Source: Allolobophora icterica (lineage: Eukaryota; Annelida; Clitellata; Crassiclitellata; Lumbricidae). Taken from it: DNA of 64,000 nucleotides. How positions within the stretch are numbered: the stretch's first letter is position 1; every line of letters begins with the position of its first letter. The notes below the pieces were generated by a model. That model did no database searches. It was given only the letters and a program-made list of their open reading frames with translations, and was not told where the DNA came from. Made by a program: the position numbers and the translations under genes. Below are positions 22,326-31,559 of the stretch, piece by piece. The stretch covers positions 16,415,386 through 16,479,385 of the forward strand of contig OY744609.1 in assembly GCA_963556255.1 (NCBI GenBank), given 5' to 3'.

Positions 22326-23638
22326 CAGGCCGGATTAACCAGTATGCTCAATATACTTTAGCGGGGGGCCCCCCGCTTACAGAGGGCCCCCCGACTCGAG
22401 TTGGAATACTGCAGGACAAACAGAATTTATAACACCAAATAATTATTTGTTCACAAGAAAAAGCTTAATTAGTTTTACTAGCCTCAGTTTAAGCAAGAAT
22501 TTGACTAAGCAAATTGCAAATTTGAAATGTCATCCGTGCAACCACCTGCCCTACGTTTCTTTTCATTCGACTTCTTTTAATCAATATAATAATTTATGCT
22601 GACATTACTTTTGTTTCTATAACGAAGCGATTTGTTTCCTGGCACACACATACATGTAGCAGCGAGCTCATCTTGCAAGGTAGAGGCAAGTTTCGTGCTG
22701 AAACTTATTTGGTTGTTATAGACAAGTTGTTGACGCCTCTGAGGCAGAGAATTCACGTTTACAGTGAAGTTGAATCGTAACAGCTTTTAATAGATTAGAA
22801 CCTGACAAGATTTGAGAATTTTCCAGCAAGCTGCCCACGATATACACAAGAGATTTGTATCCTGACACATTTCCTGACGAAATGGTTTAGCTGATTTTGA
22901 AAAATTGAGAGATTGTGCAACACAGCTGCTACTGTACACCGAAAACCTTCTGGAAACAATCTCTGTTTCCATGGGCGTCCCCCCTGGATTTTGAAAGTTG
23001 TCATTGATCTGTGTTCGTGAGTAGCTATGCAAAAACGTCATTTTGCCCCTTGATAAAAATTTTACCCCTAGAAAAATTTTGCCCCCACACCCCCAAAAAA
23101 ATTCCTGTGGACGCCCATGTCTGTTTCTATCACTCTGTGTGTGTTCATTTCATTGATGACTTCCAACGGTTCAGGTGAACGCTGTTTAAGTAAGATGGGA
23201 CTTATTAAAAATAAACTTCAAACCCCTATGATTCGCAAAACGGCTAACTACAGTTGAACTTCTTTGTGTTGAAATTGATGTGCTTAACTTGATTTCAGTT
23301 GATGATACTATTACACAGTTTGCTGCTGCTAAAAGTCACAAATGCTTCTGAGCTGCTAAAAATGAAGAGAACAGATTCGAACTTTGATTATAATTTTAAG
23401 CTAAAAGCATGTTGTGATATAGGCCAACTGTAACAAACATTTGAAACGACCTTAGATAGTCCCAAATTATGCAAAGCGTTACAGTTACGTTATGTGCATT
23501 GACTACTAACTTGAGCAACATGGCATACAGCATTGACCCTGTCTTTGCAGCATCCCCATCATTCCATGCTCAATACGACAAGGGCCCCCCCGTGTGTAAT
23601 TATAGCATGGGGCCCCCCGAGTGGTTAATCCGGCCCTG
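22326..23638 (+). mobile_element. hAT transposon remnant with decayed transposase
   Basis: Inverted ends CAGGCCGGATTAACCAG and TGGTTAATCCGGCCCTG with imperfect 8-bp flanks (CGTCAAGG and CGTCCAGC, 6 of 8). Just inside both ends lie GGGGCCCCCC runs. At about 23165-23345 a frame-broken hAT dimerisation region reads GERCLSKMGLIKNKL, then VEIDVLN and ITQFAAAKSHK. It is absent from copy 2 of the duplication. A 150-bp MITE is nested inside. Confidence 0.82.
22970..23119. mobile_element. 150-bp MITE, TIR CATGGGCGTCC
   Basis: Inverted ends CATGGGCGTCC and GGACGCCCATG with the perfect 8-bp duplication TCTGTTTC (22962-22969 and 23120-23127). It is nested in the hAT remnant and noncoding. Confidence 0.9.
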
Positions 23639-24395
23639 CGTCCAGCATCATCAATCTGCATATTCCTCACATTCTGTTTTTCCTATTCTTTTCTCTATGA
23701 TAGTTTTCAGAAGGAATGCCCCTCAGTTTGTGACCAATCCACTTCCTGTCTCTCTCTCCTATTTTAGCAATAAGAGATCTTTCTTCGTCCACCTTATGCT
23801 GCATATTTTGTTTGTTTTATGCTGTTTTATGGCTTGGATCACAATTATTAATTTTTTCAATAATTGAAATACCCAGATCTTGAGGTGGCTACTATAGCTT
23901 CCTGCCTACCTTTGCCATATTTTAAATAAGTCACAAGAAAACAATCTTATTCTATCACGAATTTGTGTTGCGAGACTGCCTATTCTAAGCTTTCTATCAC
24001 CTTATCTAGGAAGCATAATAACACACTTGGAAAGTGTAAGTAAACGTTCAAATATCAGTTCAGTGATCTCAGATTTACAGTAGGTAACAGAAGCGTTTTC
24101 CCAGTGTTTAAGTGAAATGAAGTCTTCTCTCTAGTATTGAATACCTTGGCTGCACTGCCATGAACCCTCTAAGACCATCCTTGTGACATCTCTACATCAC
24201 TAGTTCATGACTTGATTTGCAATTACGGTTTAATTATTTTTGTCTTCAGTTTCATGTTACATACCATCTTTCTTCAATAATTTTATATCAGCAATTGCAT
24301 TTTCTAATTTGTGACAGGATTGCAATAACATGGAAAATCAGTAGAATTCGACTTAAAAATAAGTCTAATATTTCGGCTGTGTTTAAGATCTCAAG

Positions 24396-25412
24396 ATGCA
24401 AGCAAATAGCCACAACAAACCAAACGCATACATATGTGATTTTTGTAACAAAACGTTTACTTGGAAATCCAGTCTGAAAATCCATACAAAATTCCACACT
24501 GGAGAAAAACTATACAAGTGCAATTTATGTTGCAAAGAATTTGCACTGAAGTCTCGTCTAGAATGCCATAAAAGAACCCACACTGGAGAAAAACCATATA
24601 TGTGCAATTTATGTCACAAATCATTTGCATGGAAGGCTACTCTGAAACACCACAGAAGAGCCCACACTGGAGAAAAACCATACAAGTGCAATTTATGTCA
24701 CAAAGATTTTACACAGAGGACTTATCTGGAATGCCATAATAGAACCCACACTGGAGAAAAACCATACATGTGCAATTTATGTCACAAAGAATTTGCACAG
24801 AGGACTCATCTGGAATGCCATAATAGAACCCACACTGGAGAAAAACCATACATGTGCAATTTATGTCACAAAGAATTTACACAGAGGACTCATCTGGAAT
24901 GCCATAGTAGAACCCACACTGGAGAAAAACCATACATGTGCAATTTATGTCACAAAGCATTTGCTTTGAACACTACTCTGAGACGCCATAGCAAAACACA
25001 CACTAGAGAAAAACCATACCTGTGCAATTTATGTCACAAAACATTTACACAGAAGACTCATCTGGAACGCCACAAAAGAACCCACATTGGAGAAAAACCA
25101 TATATGTGCAATTTGTGTCACAAAGCATTCGTAGAGAAGACTACTCTGGAATACCATAGAAGAACCCACACTGGAGAAAAGCCATACATTTGCAATTTAT
25201 GTGACAGAGGATTTGCATGGAATACTAATCTGAAATGCTACAGAAGAACCCACATTGGGGTAAAACCATACAAGTGCAATTTATGTCACAAAGCATTTCC
25301 ACAAAAGAGTGTCCTAGATCACCATTTAAGAACCCACACTAGAGAAAGCCATACAAGTGCTGTTTATGTCACAAACGATTTGCACACAGTGTTGCTCTCA
25401 AATGCCATGTAG
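24396..25412 (+). CDS. C2H2 zinc-finger protein, 11 fingers (copy 1)
   Basis: A 338-residue frame made almost wholly of 28-residue C2H2 fingers joined by TGEKPY linkers, the layout of sequence-specific nuclear DNA-binding proteins. Ten fingers are canonical (CX2C-X12-HX3H); finger 10 has Tyr for the first zinc His (CNLCDRGF...LKCYRRTH). No KRAB, SCAN or BTB domain precedes finger 1. The ATG is preceded in frame by TAA four codons upstream, so this start is well supported unless an upstream exon splices in. Fingers differ mainly at helix contact positions, implying varied DNA targets. The frame leaves the finger register after RTHTRE by a 1-base loss in an A-run and ends in 21 non-finger residues ending SNAM. 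The paralogue is at 38306-39580. Confidence 0.9.
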   Translation: MQANSHNKPNAYICDFCNKTFTWKSSLKIHTKFHTGEKLYKCNLCCKEFALKSRLECHKRTHTGEKPYMCNLCHKSFAWKATLKHHRRAHTGEKPYKCNLCHKDFTQRTYLECHNRTHTGEKPYMCNLCHKEFAQRTHLECHNRTHTGEKPYMCNLCHKEFTQRTHLECHSRTHTGEKPYMCNLCHKAFALNTTLRRHSKTHTREKPYLCNLCHKTFTQKTHLERHKRTHIGEKPYMCNLCHKAFVEKTTLEYHRRTHTGEKPYICNLCDRGFAWNTNLKCYRRTHIGVKPYKCNLCHKAFPQKSVLDHHLRTHTRESHTSAVYVTNDLHTVLLSNAM

Positions 25413-25560
25413 GAAACTACTGAAGAAAAATATACACATGCAATGTATGTCAAAAATCATTTGCCCAGATATTTCCTCAGAAATGCCATGCACAAAGCAG
25501 AAAAACTATAGAAATGCACTAAAGCATTTCTTCTGAGTGACGCTCTCAAAATGCAGTCAA
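25340..25560 (+). pseudogene. Frame-shifted terminal zinc fingers
   Basis: Past the shift the other frame reads YKCCLCHKRFAHSVALKCH, then CNVCQKSFAQ and KCHAQSRK: two or three former fingers now out of frame or stopped. The ancestral protein was longer than today's. Confidence 0.8.
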
Positions 25561-25659
25561 GGAGACAATGATATTATTGGCAAAAGCCACATAAGTGTAA
25601 ATTATGTGATGTAGCATTGCACGTAGTGAGTGTCTCTGCTATCATGCAAGATACGATAC

Positions 25660-25800
25660 TGGTAAATTTTGGGTGAGAGTGAATTCTATGCCGAATATGG
25701 CACATACATTATTTTAAAAGCAAACAAACAAAATTATGTGAGAATGAATTCTGTGCCGAACGTGGCACAAACCTGCCATGCAAGCACTTTATGTAAGAGA
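25660..25800 (+). repeat. Tandem repeat of about 70 bp, 2 units
   Basis: The phrase GTGAGAGTGAATTCTATGCCGAA...GGCAC recurs at about 25670 and 25739. The matching place in copy 2 (39800-40880) has three units, one carrying a hAT insertion. Confidence 0.7.
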
Positions 25801-26185
25801 TCCAGCACATATACTGACTATGAGAACTTTGTTGATGGAAAGCAGTTGCCAACTACAGTAACCTTGCAAGATCTTAAGTAGAGGACGAATCATTTAGTCC
25901 AGTTGAAAACGATTTTCTGGAGCTTTTCTAGGGTGATGTCTCATGTTATTACGCATTTAATTTTTTACACCTTATCGAGGTGGAATGTGTGACAAATGTT
26001 TTAAATTGAGAAGGAATTTTATGGAACATTATTATTATTTTATCAACAGTACATTATCGTTATGTTATCACTGCGGTGATGTTCCACAGACATTTTAAAT
26101 GTATGGTTTAGTTAATTTCCAAGAACAAAGAAAACGTTAGTTTGCAAGTTTATAGTTCCGTCTGTTGACTTCACACCAGTTTTAA

Positions 26186-26709
26186 GGGGCCATCCATATA
26201 GTACGTACGGAAAAATTGGACACCTTGTACGAACCCGTAATTTTTTCCACCTCCCCACCTGCGTACGTACGCTTGACGCACACGCCCCCCAAGACCAGCT
26301 GCAGAATGTGTCCGTGCGACAGTTCCAGGCAGCGGCTGTCTGCACTTTAGGCCAGATTGAAGGATGAGTAATCACTGCTAGGTCAGCAGTGATTTAGGTG
26401 ATAGTTTAATAATGGCGCTCAGAGGTAAGGACCCTAAGGTGGAATACAAGTGACACCTCTCCTACAGTCCTACTTTCCCTGGTAGTACCTGATAGCTGAA
26501 AAGACTTAACTCGATCTGGCTCACTTGAAGGCCAATCAATTTGATGGTCAATATAGACAAACTATAGGTTTTACCCTACCCCCGCCGTTTCCTATGCGTA
26601 GGTACATTGTCAGTAGACCGCCCCCCATACGCAAGCATACGCAAACACATGCATTTGGGTTAACCCCCTCCTCTCCATGCGTACGTAACAAAAATTATAT
26701 GGATGCCCC
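26186..26709. mobile_element. PIF/Harbinger-like MITE, copy 3
   Basis: Starts GGGGCCATCCATATAGTACG and ends ATGGATGCCCC. TAA is duplicated on both sides (26183-26185 and 26710-26712). The empty site survives in copy 2 near 41300 (AGTTTTAATGTTATAAACAT), which confirms the borders and a 3-bp TAA duplication, as in PIF/Harbinger. About 155 bp of different sequence with the palindrome CACTGCTAGGTCAGCAGTG sits in the middle. Confidence 0.9.
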
Positions 26710-27149
26710 TAATGTTAGAAACATACGTTTGAAACTCATCTATTCATATTTCATCAATGTCTAGGCTTGAGGTTTACACTATACCAGATATTCCTCCTGT
26801 CTGCCACCACTGACGTTGATACGCTTCACTATTCGGTTACTATGATGTTTCGATGTGCCTTTTGTAACTAGCAGTCTTGTTGTCCTCGAGACCAAGGTCT
26901 TGGTCTCGAGTGCACTCGAGTTCGTTTTTAAAAGTCTTGGTCTTGGTCTTGGTCTTGAGGTTCAAGGTCTTGGTCTTGGTCTTGGTCTTGAGGTTCAAGG
27001 TCTTGGTCTTGGTCTTGAGGTTCAAAGTCTTGGTCTCGCAAGACCAAGACCGGCTGTTAATGTGAACAGTCATTTAACAGAACTCAAGAATTCTGTATCA
27101 AGCCTGCTTGCATCATACGACCAATATCTATGGATACAAGTCAGGTTGG

Positions 27150-27420
27150 TCAGGGAAATCCATTGGCAGCAGCAACAGTTATTCTGTATCAGACGGTATG
27201 ATAAACCATGGGAAGATTTCAAAAGGACTGACTCACTATCTGTACATTTACATCCAGTGCTTGAAAAGCTACTCTGTGTGTGTCAGCGACTTCAGCACCT
27301 GTAGAACGTATTTTTTCACATGGCGGAATTTTTATGAGGCCCACCAGGCACGTGTTGGTCAGAAAATTCTGAGCGAATTGCTTTTTATAAAATACAAAAA
27401 GCATTTGGTATAAGAGTTTG
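27150..27420 (+). pseudogene. Decayed hAT transposase C-terminal (dimerisation) region
   Basis: Frames read WEDFKRTDSLSVHLHP, SATSAPVERIFSHGGIFMRP and KILSELLFIKY. This matches the C-terminal hAT dimerisation block in which ASSAPVERVFS precedes a GGxxxxPxR stretch. Frameshifts and stops make it inactive; the N-terminal and catalytic parts are missing. Confidence 0.85.
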
Positions 27421-28050
27421 CATGAAGGATTTTTGAATACAAGTTCGGATTTCTCTGCAGTTTGCATTTAAAGTTAATTTGCTTAACCCATTAGTGCCCA
27501 GCGTCCGTTATAACGGACGGTTAGATAACACGTTGCCAAAAATAACAGGCAACTGCATAGTAGACTGTTCACATTTTTTTAAATGTTGGGCTATTGGGCT
27601 ATAAATTCCACGATTGTGATTTCCGAATTATGTCATTTGGACACATCTGTTGTTTTGGTTTTGCGCCCATTTCAAGATGTCGAAAAAACTTCGTTACTGC
27701 TAGTAAGTATAATTTCACTTGGTAATGAAAAAGAAATAATTTGAACAAAGTGTTTTTGTTGTTAATAGTAGACATATAGGTCCATATGTTGAGAGAATAT
27801 TATAACAATCAAGGCTTGTTTCACCATGGAAATTTCTGCTGTAATGTTTGCGTCCGTTATACGACGTTCTGGTTTCCCACAGTAAAATTCGCTGAGCTTC
27901 ACTGTATCAACAATTACACCTATCATTGCATTACTTGTATTTAGACTAGCTACACACTATTTTGTAGTCCCCTAGACTACGAGCAACATCGGGAAATTAT
28001 TCACAGTCCTAAGAATCTAATGCCTCATTTACTACCACTGATAAAATTTC

Positions 28051-28866
28051 ATGTTTATTTTCTTCTTCAGTACTGCCCAACAGGCACTGGTTGAAGTTCT
28101 AGCACAGCTAGAAGAAGAAACCAGTGACCCTTATGACAGCAATAAAAGCACAATTGACATCTTTTTACAACCACCAAACAATGAAGGCATGCAAACCGAT
28201 GAAGACAGTGACAAGTCGGATGAAGAGTATGAATTCAATGTCAACCATTTGGGACGCAAGTTGTTGTCAAATCCATGTGAAGTCCGCAGGCAGATCAAAC
28301 CAACAGATCAAGATGTCAGTGACTCATGCAAGGACAAAGGCGGCCCGTCATTATCATGTGACCCTGCTGCAGGTCCTGCTGACATAAAGAAATCGAGAAG
28401 CAAGGATGACAGTCGTCTAGAAATATCGGATGCCTGTAATATCACCTTTATTGGCAAAACTTCACGCAGAAAAAACAAAGATTTACAATGTGGAATCACT
28501 TCAACAACTGGTAATGGTAGGCCTCCTCGTTGTCTAAAAGATAAGTCAAGTCAGCAGAATGACCAGGCTAGAAAGCGCAGATTTCCATCAACGACTGACA
28601 ATCAGGAAAGACAAAGCACAGACAACGATGCAGTTGAGGAATCTTTGTGCCCAAAAGTTGTGACCAAGCTGCTGCAAGCTGCACCAAGCTGGAAGAGAGC
28701 TAAGAGAATTTTGCAGACCCCTCAGACGTACAGAGCAAGACAGTTTACAGGCCTCAGTGCCCAGACAACTCCTCAACAGTTCTTCCTAATGTTCATTGAT
28801 GAAGCACTTCAGGAGCACTTTGTGACGCAAACGAATTTATATATCGTTGTGAGAAATGTGATGTAG
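28051..28866 (+). CDS. piggyBac transposase remnant (N-terminal part)
   Basis: An open frame of 271 residues, acidic near the N-terminus (STIDIFLQPPNNEG, TDEDSDKSDEEYEF), as in piggyBac transposases. It lacks the DDE_Tnp_1_7 catalytic core with its aspartates. The C-terminal Cys-rich finger of the family follows at 28840-28908 in another frame (RCEKCDVGLHPGCHKYYHTA). The middle was therefore lost by deletion, leaving a non-functional N-terminal product. The basic stretch around QARKRRFPS could be a nuclear signal. The first ATG may not be the ancestral start, since TTCTTCTTCAG just upstream resembles an acceptor. Confidence 0.7.
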   Translation: MFIFFFSTAQQALVEVLAQLEEETSDPYDSNKSTIDIFLQPPNNEGMQTDEDSDKSDEEYEFNVNHLGRKLLSNPCEVRRQIKPTDQDVSDSCKDKGGPSLSCDPAAGPADIKKSRSKDDSRLEISDACNITFIGKTSRRKNKDLQCGITSTTGNGRPPRCLKDKSSQQNDQARKRRFPSTTDNQERQSTDNDAVEESLCPKVVTKLLQAAPSWKRAKRILQTPQTYRARQFTGLSAQTTPQQFFLMFIDEALQEHFVTQTNLYIVVRNVM

Positions 28867-28908
28867 GCCTTCATCCTGGCTGCCACAAGTACTATCACAC
28901 TGCATAAA
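28840..28908 (+). pseudogene. piggyBac C-terminal Cys-rich finger
   Basis: In the frame ending TAA at 28906-28908 the translation is YRCEKCDVGLHPGCHKYYHTA, the zinc-binding RING/PHD-like tail that piggyBac transposases use to bind their own ends. It is out of frame with the preceding open frame. Confidence 0.85.
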
Positions 28909-29463
28909 ACTTCATACAGTAAATAATTGTGGCAACTCATCAAACCCATTCTGCAAACATTGCATGATTATAGCTAGTATACGCTTGATTCTGTGACATT
29001 AACCTGAGTTATGGTTATCACTGGGCTAGTGCCCGACGTCCGTTAAAACGGACAGTATGTAAAGTACTCATATTGTAGTAGGAATCAATAAATAAGTTGT
29101 CAGCAATGTTACTGCACTCAGTTGTTGAGATTACTGAAAGTATAGCTTAATGTGTTAAGTTTTGCAACTTTGGGCACTAATGGGTTAATTAAATAAAATA
29201 AAAGACTCATGTTTTCATTAAAATAGCGAATATTCCGACTTTACAATTTTTAGAAGTCTTGACCTGATTTCGATTTTTTGGGTCTTGGTCTTGGTCTTGG
29301 TCTTGAGGTTCAAGGTCTTGGTCTTGGTCTCGAGGTTCAAAGTCTTGGTCTTGGTCTTGGTCTCGAGGTTCAAGGTCTTGGTCTTGGTCTTGGTCTTGAA
29401 GTTCAAGGTCTTGGTCTTGGTCTTGGTCTTGAAGTTTGAGGTCTTGACAACAAGACTGGTAAC

Positions 29464-29672
29464 CAGGGCTGTAGTCGAGGGTATACGCGGGTATACAGCG
29501 TATACTTACCTCTAGAGACCGTATACTCACCTTGCAAAATATTTATATTTATTTACATTAAAATACTGTAGTGCATACTCACAAAATACTGTAGCGTATA
29601 CTCACCTCTAATTTGTTTCGGAAAAATAACCAGTAGCGTATACTCACCTCTAATTTTACCACTACAGCCCTG
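29464..29672. mobile_element. hAT MITE, TIR CAGGGCTGTAGT, copy 1
   Basis: A 209-bp element with inverted ends CAGGGCTGTAG and CTACAGCCCTG and the perfect 8-bp duplication CTGGTAAC (29456-29463 and 29673-29680). It inserted in the target duplication of the neighbouring hAT. The interior is rich in GTATACGC and GTATACTCACC motifs. Confidence 0.93.
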
Positions 29673-30240
29673 CTGGTAACTAGAATATGTTATGGACAAC
29701 GTTGAGTCTGGAGTTAAACCTACATGGAGTAACCCAAAATGGATGCCCGCAAAGAGGCCGAGATGTCACCCAGATTCGTAATAGGGAGTGCGAAGATTAT
29801 GCGATTGCGGACGTCGGCATGTAAATTTGGTGCGTGGTTATTTCAGGGAGCCTGTGCAGTAAATACCAATTAATTATATAGTCAAACAGCACAGGGCCTA
29901 CTGTTCTATACCGTTGAATCTAATTAGAGACCGGACGCGGCAATATCAAATGACTCCATGGAATTGCTAGCCTTGCAAATATGAACAGTGTAGCCTATCT
30001 AAGCCTTTGTAGTACGTTGGAGCGCAAATGTTGGTTAATGGGTTTCTGAACTCGAGCCCGGATGAGATCTGCGTGGATAGCCCAAGCCCACATGCCCTGC
30101 ACTTATCGCCCATCCAAAAATTGGAGTTTACTTATGTCTGTTGATGGGCTCTGGCATCAGGCCCAAGTATGTATGTATGACATTTGTATGTGGTCATAAT
30201 TTTATATGTAGCCAATTATATTTTCGTCTATTTTATTTAT

Positions 30241-30880
30241 ATTGCCATTTATGGCAGGAGAACTCCACTGGCTCCCGCTTTCTTCCCGCATCCAATTCAA
30301 GGTCCTCATCTTTGTCTCTAAGGCTCATCTTGGCTTCGCTCCGAAATACTTATGTGACTTAATTCATCGCCCTCACTCTGCAGTGTTTAATCTAGTCCCC
30401 CTCTTCTGGGAGGGGAAATCAGGTTTCTGGGGGGACAAGCCAATTTTTCTGACTTTTTAAACTTTCATCCAGACTTTTTTTAAGTTTGATCTTCAAAAAA
30501 AGTTGATGACCTTTTTTTACTCATTCGTTGATTTGATCACCTTTTTTAGGAATTCGTCTCTCTCGGGGGGGGAACCATATATCACCGTCTCTCTCTGGGG
30601 GGGATTTGCCTCCCAAAAAGCTCTCAACCTTATAATATTGCCGGCCTCTGGGGGGGGGAACATCAATCCTGGGGGGGGGGAACTTTCCTCTGACCGTTTG
30701 GACGTCCCCGTTCTCCGTGTCAGAACACTTCACTGGCTCAATCTATTAAAGTCTTTTACTTCCGTTGGTCCTGCGCTTTGGAATGAGCTTCTTCCATTCG
30801 TTCGTTCTTCTCTCAGGTAACGTCTCTTCCTCTTTTACCTTTCTTAAACCTTGCGTTTTCTCTTGGGGTCTCTCACATCT
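30241..30880 (+). pseudogene. L2-like LINE C-terminal fragment, copy 1
   Basis: Reads ELHWLPLSSRIQFKVL, LGFAPKYLCDLIH, then after an insertion VLRVRTLHWLNLLKSF and VGPALWNELLPFVRSSL, the C-terminal order of L2-type ORF2. Its 3' end (GAAGCGCTTTATAAATGTCC) is displaced to 33045-33070 by the SINE inserted at 30883. The paralogous fragment is at 52520-52920. Confidence 0.8.
30375..30690. mobile_element. Truncated hAT MITE in the LINE (GCAGTGTT family)
   Basis: Starts CAGTGTTTAATCTAGTCCCC and matches the complete element at 35218-35572, but its right end is lost in a G-run near 30680. The corresponding segment is absent in copy 2 at 52640-52670. Confidence 0.7.
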
Positions 30881-30950
30881 GGGGGTCCATAGAGTAGAGG
30901 TAACATTACTGGCGTGAAGAGCAAGAGGTAGCGGGATCGCTTCCCGCAAC

Positions 30951-31495
30951 CAGTGATGGGCAATAGTTAACTAAAGAGTTGCTAACTTTTAGCTTAACTA
31001 AAAAAATTTAGTTAAGGAAGAAGTTTAACTAAAAAAAATAGTTTAGTTAAAACCATAGTTTAACTAAAAAAATTAGTTGCTAACTAAAAAGTTTAACTAA
31101 AAAATCAGCAATATGCTACTATTTTTCCACAGTGAACATTGAACACTAAGCAAAAAACATTTTAACACTGCATGGTTTTAGCATTAACAGCCTGTGTTTT
31201 CAAATTCATACACTACTTACAGTACACATGTAACTGTATGCCAGAACAGTAGGCCTACACAGTGCATAGTTTGAAGGTGAAATTGTCATTGACGCTTTGC
31301 ATTATTACAGTTCACTTAACGTCTTTTATTGTGAAAATGTTTGTCGTAAAAAGTTGGAAAAAGTTTAACTACTTTTTTTAGTTTAGTTAACTAATTTCCA
31401 AAATCAGTTGCCAAGTGCCAACTTTAGTTAAACTATTTTTTTAGTTGGAAAATAATTTTAGTTTAACTAAAAAAATAGTTTAGTGCCCATCACTG
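30951..31495. mobile_element. hAT MITE, TIR CAGTGATGGGCA
   Basis: A 545-bp element with inverted ends CAGTGATGGGCA and TGCCCATCACTG and the perfect 8-bp duplication CCCGCAAC (30943-30950 and 31496-31503). The interior is dominated by TTAGTTTAACTAAAAA repeats in both directions, so it can fold extensively. Confidence 0.93.
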
Positions 31496-31559
31496 CCCGC
31501 AACCCTCCCAAAGGTCCACTAAGCCTTTCATTCGCGAGATGGTGCGTTGTTAAAATGAG

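Larger units (their letters stand above)
27487..29184 (+). mobile_element. piggyBac transposon, internally deleted
   Basis: Ends CCCATTAGTGCCCA and TGGGCACTAATGGG flanked by TTAA on both sides (27483-27486 and 29185-29188), the piggyBac target. Subterminal palindromes GTCCGTTATAACGGAC (about 27504) and GTCCGTTAAAACGGAC (about 29039) are probably transposase contact sites. Sister hAT copies lack this insert, which confirms the borders. The coding region keeps only the N-terminus and the Cys-rich C-terminus. Confidence 0.92.
26872..29458 (+). mobile_element. hAT element with GGTCTT arrays, copy i, host of a piggyBac
   Basis: Inverted ends CAGTCTTGTTGTC and GACAACAAGACTG. The 8-bp duplication GTAACTAG is at 26864-26871 and 29676-29683, its right copy interrupted by a later MITE at 29464. 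Removing the piggyBac and its extra TTAA leaves 885 bp, like the sister copies (896 and 904 bp). The empty site is seen in copy 2 (TTCTGTAACTGGAATATG, 50930-50943). Both ends carry GGTCTT hexamer arrays; the left end also has a 26-bp near-perfect hairpin with arms CTCGAGACCAAG. Confidence 0.92.

Noticed and set aside
29207..29530. Long DQDQD / TKTKT frames on the minus strand
   Set aside because: They are translations of the GGTCTT hexamer arrays in hAT ends; similar frames at 26840-27073, 39804-40049, 40464-40826, 53474-53750 and 54097-54409 have the same cause.
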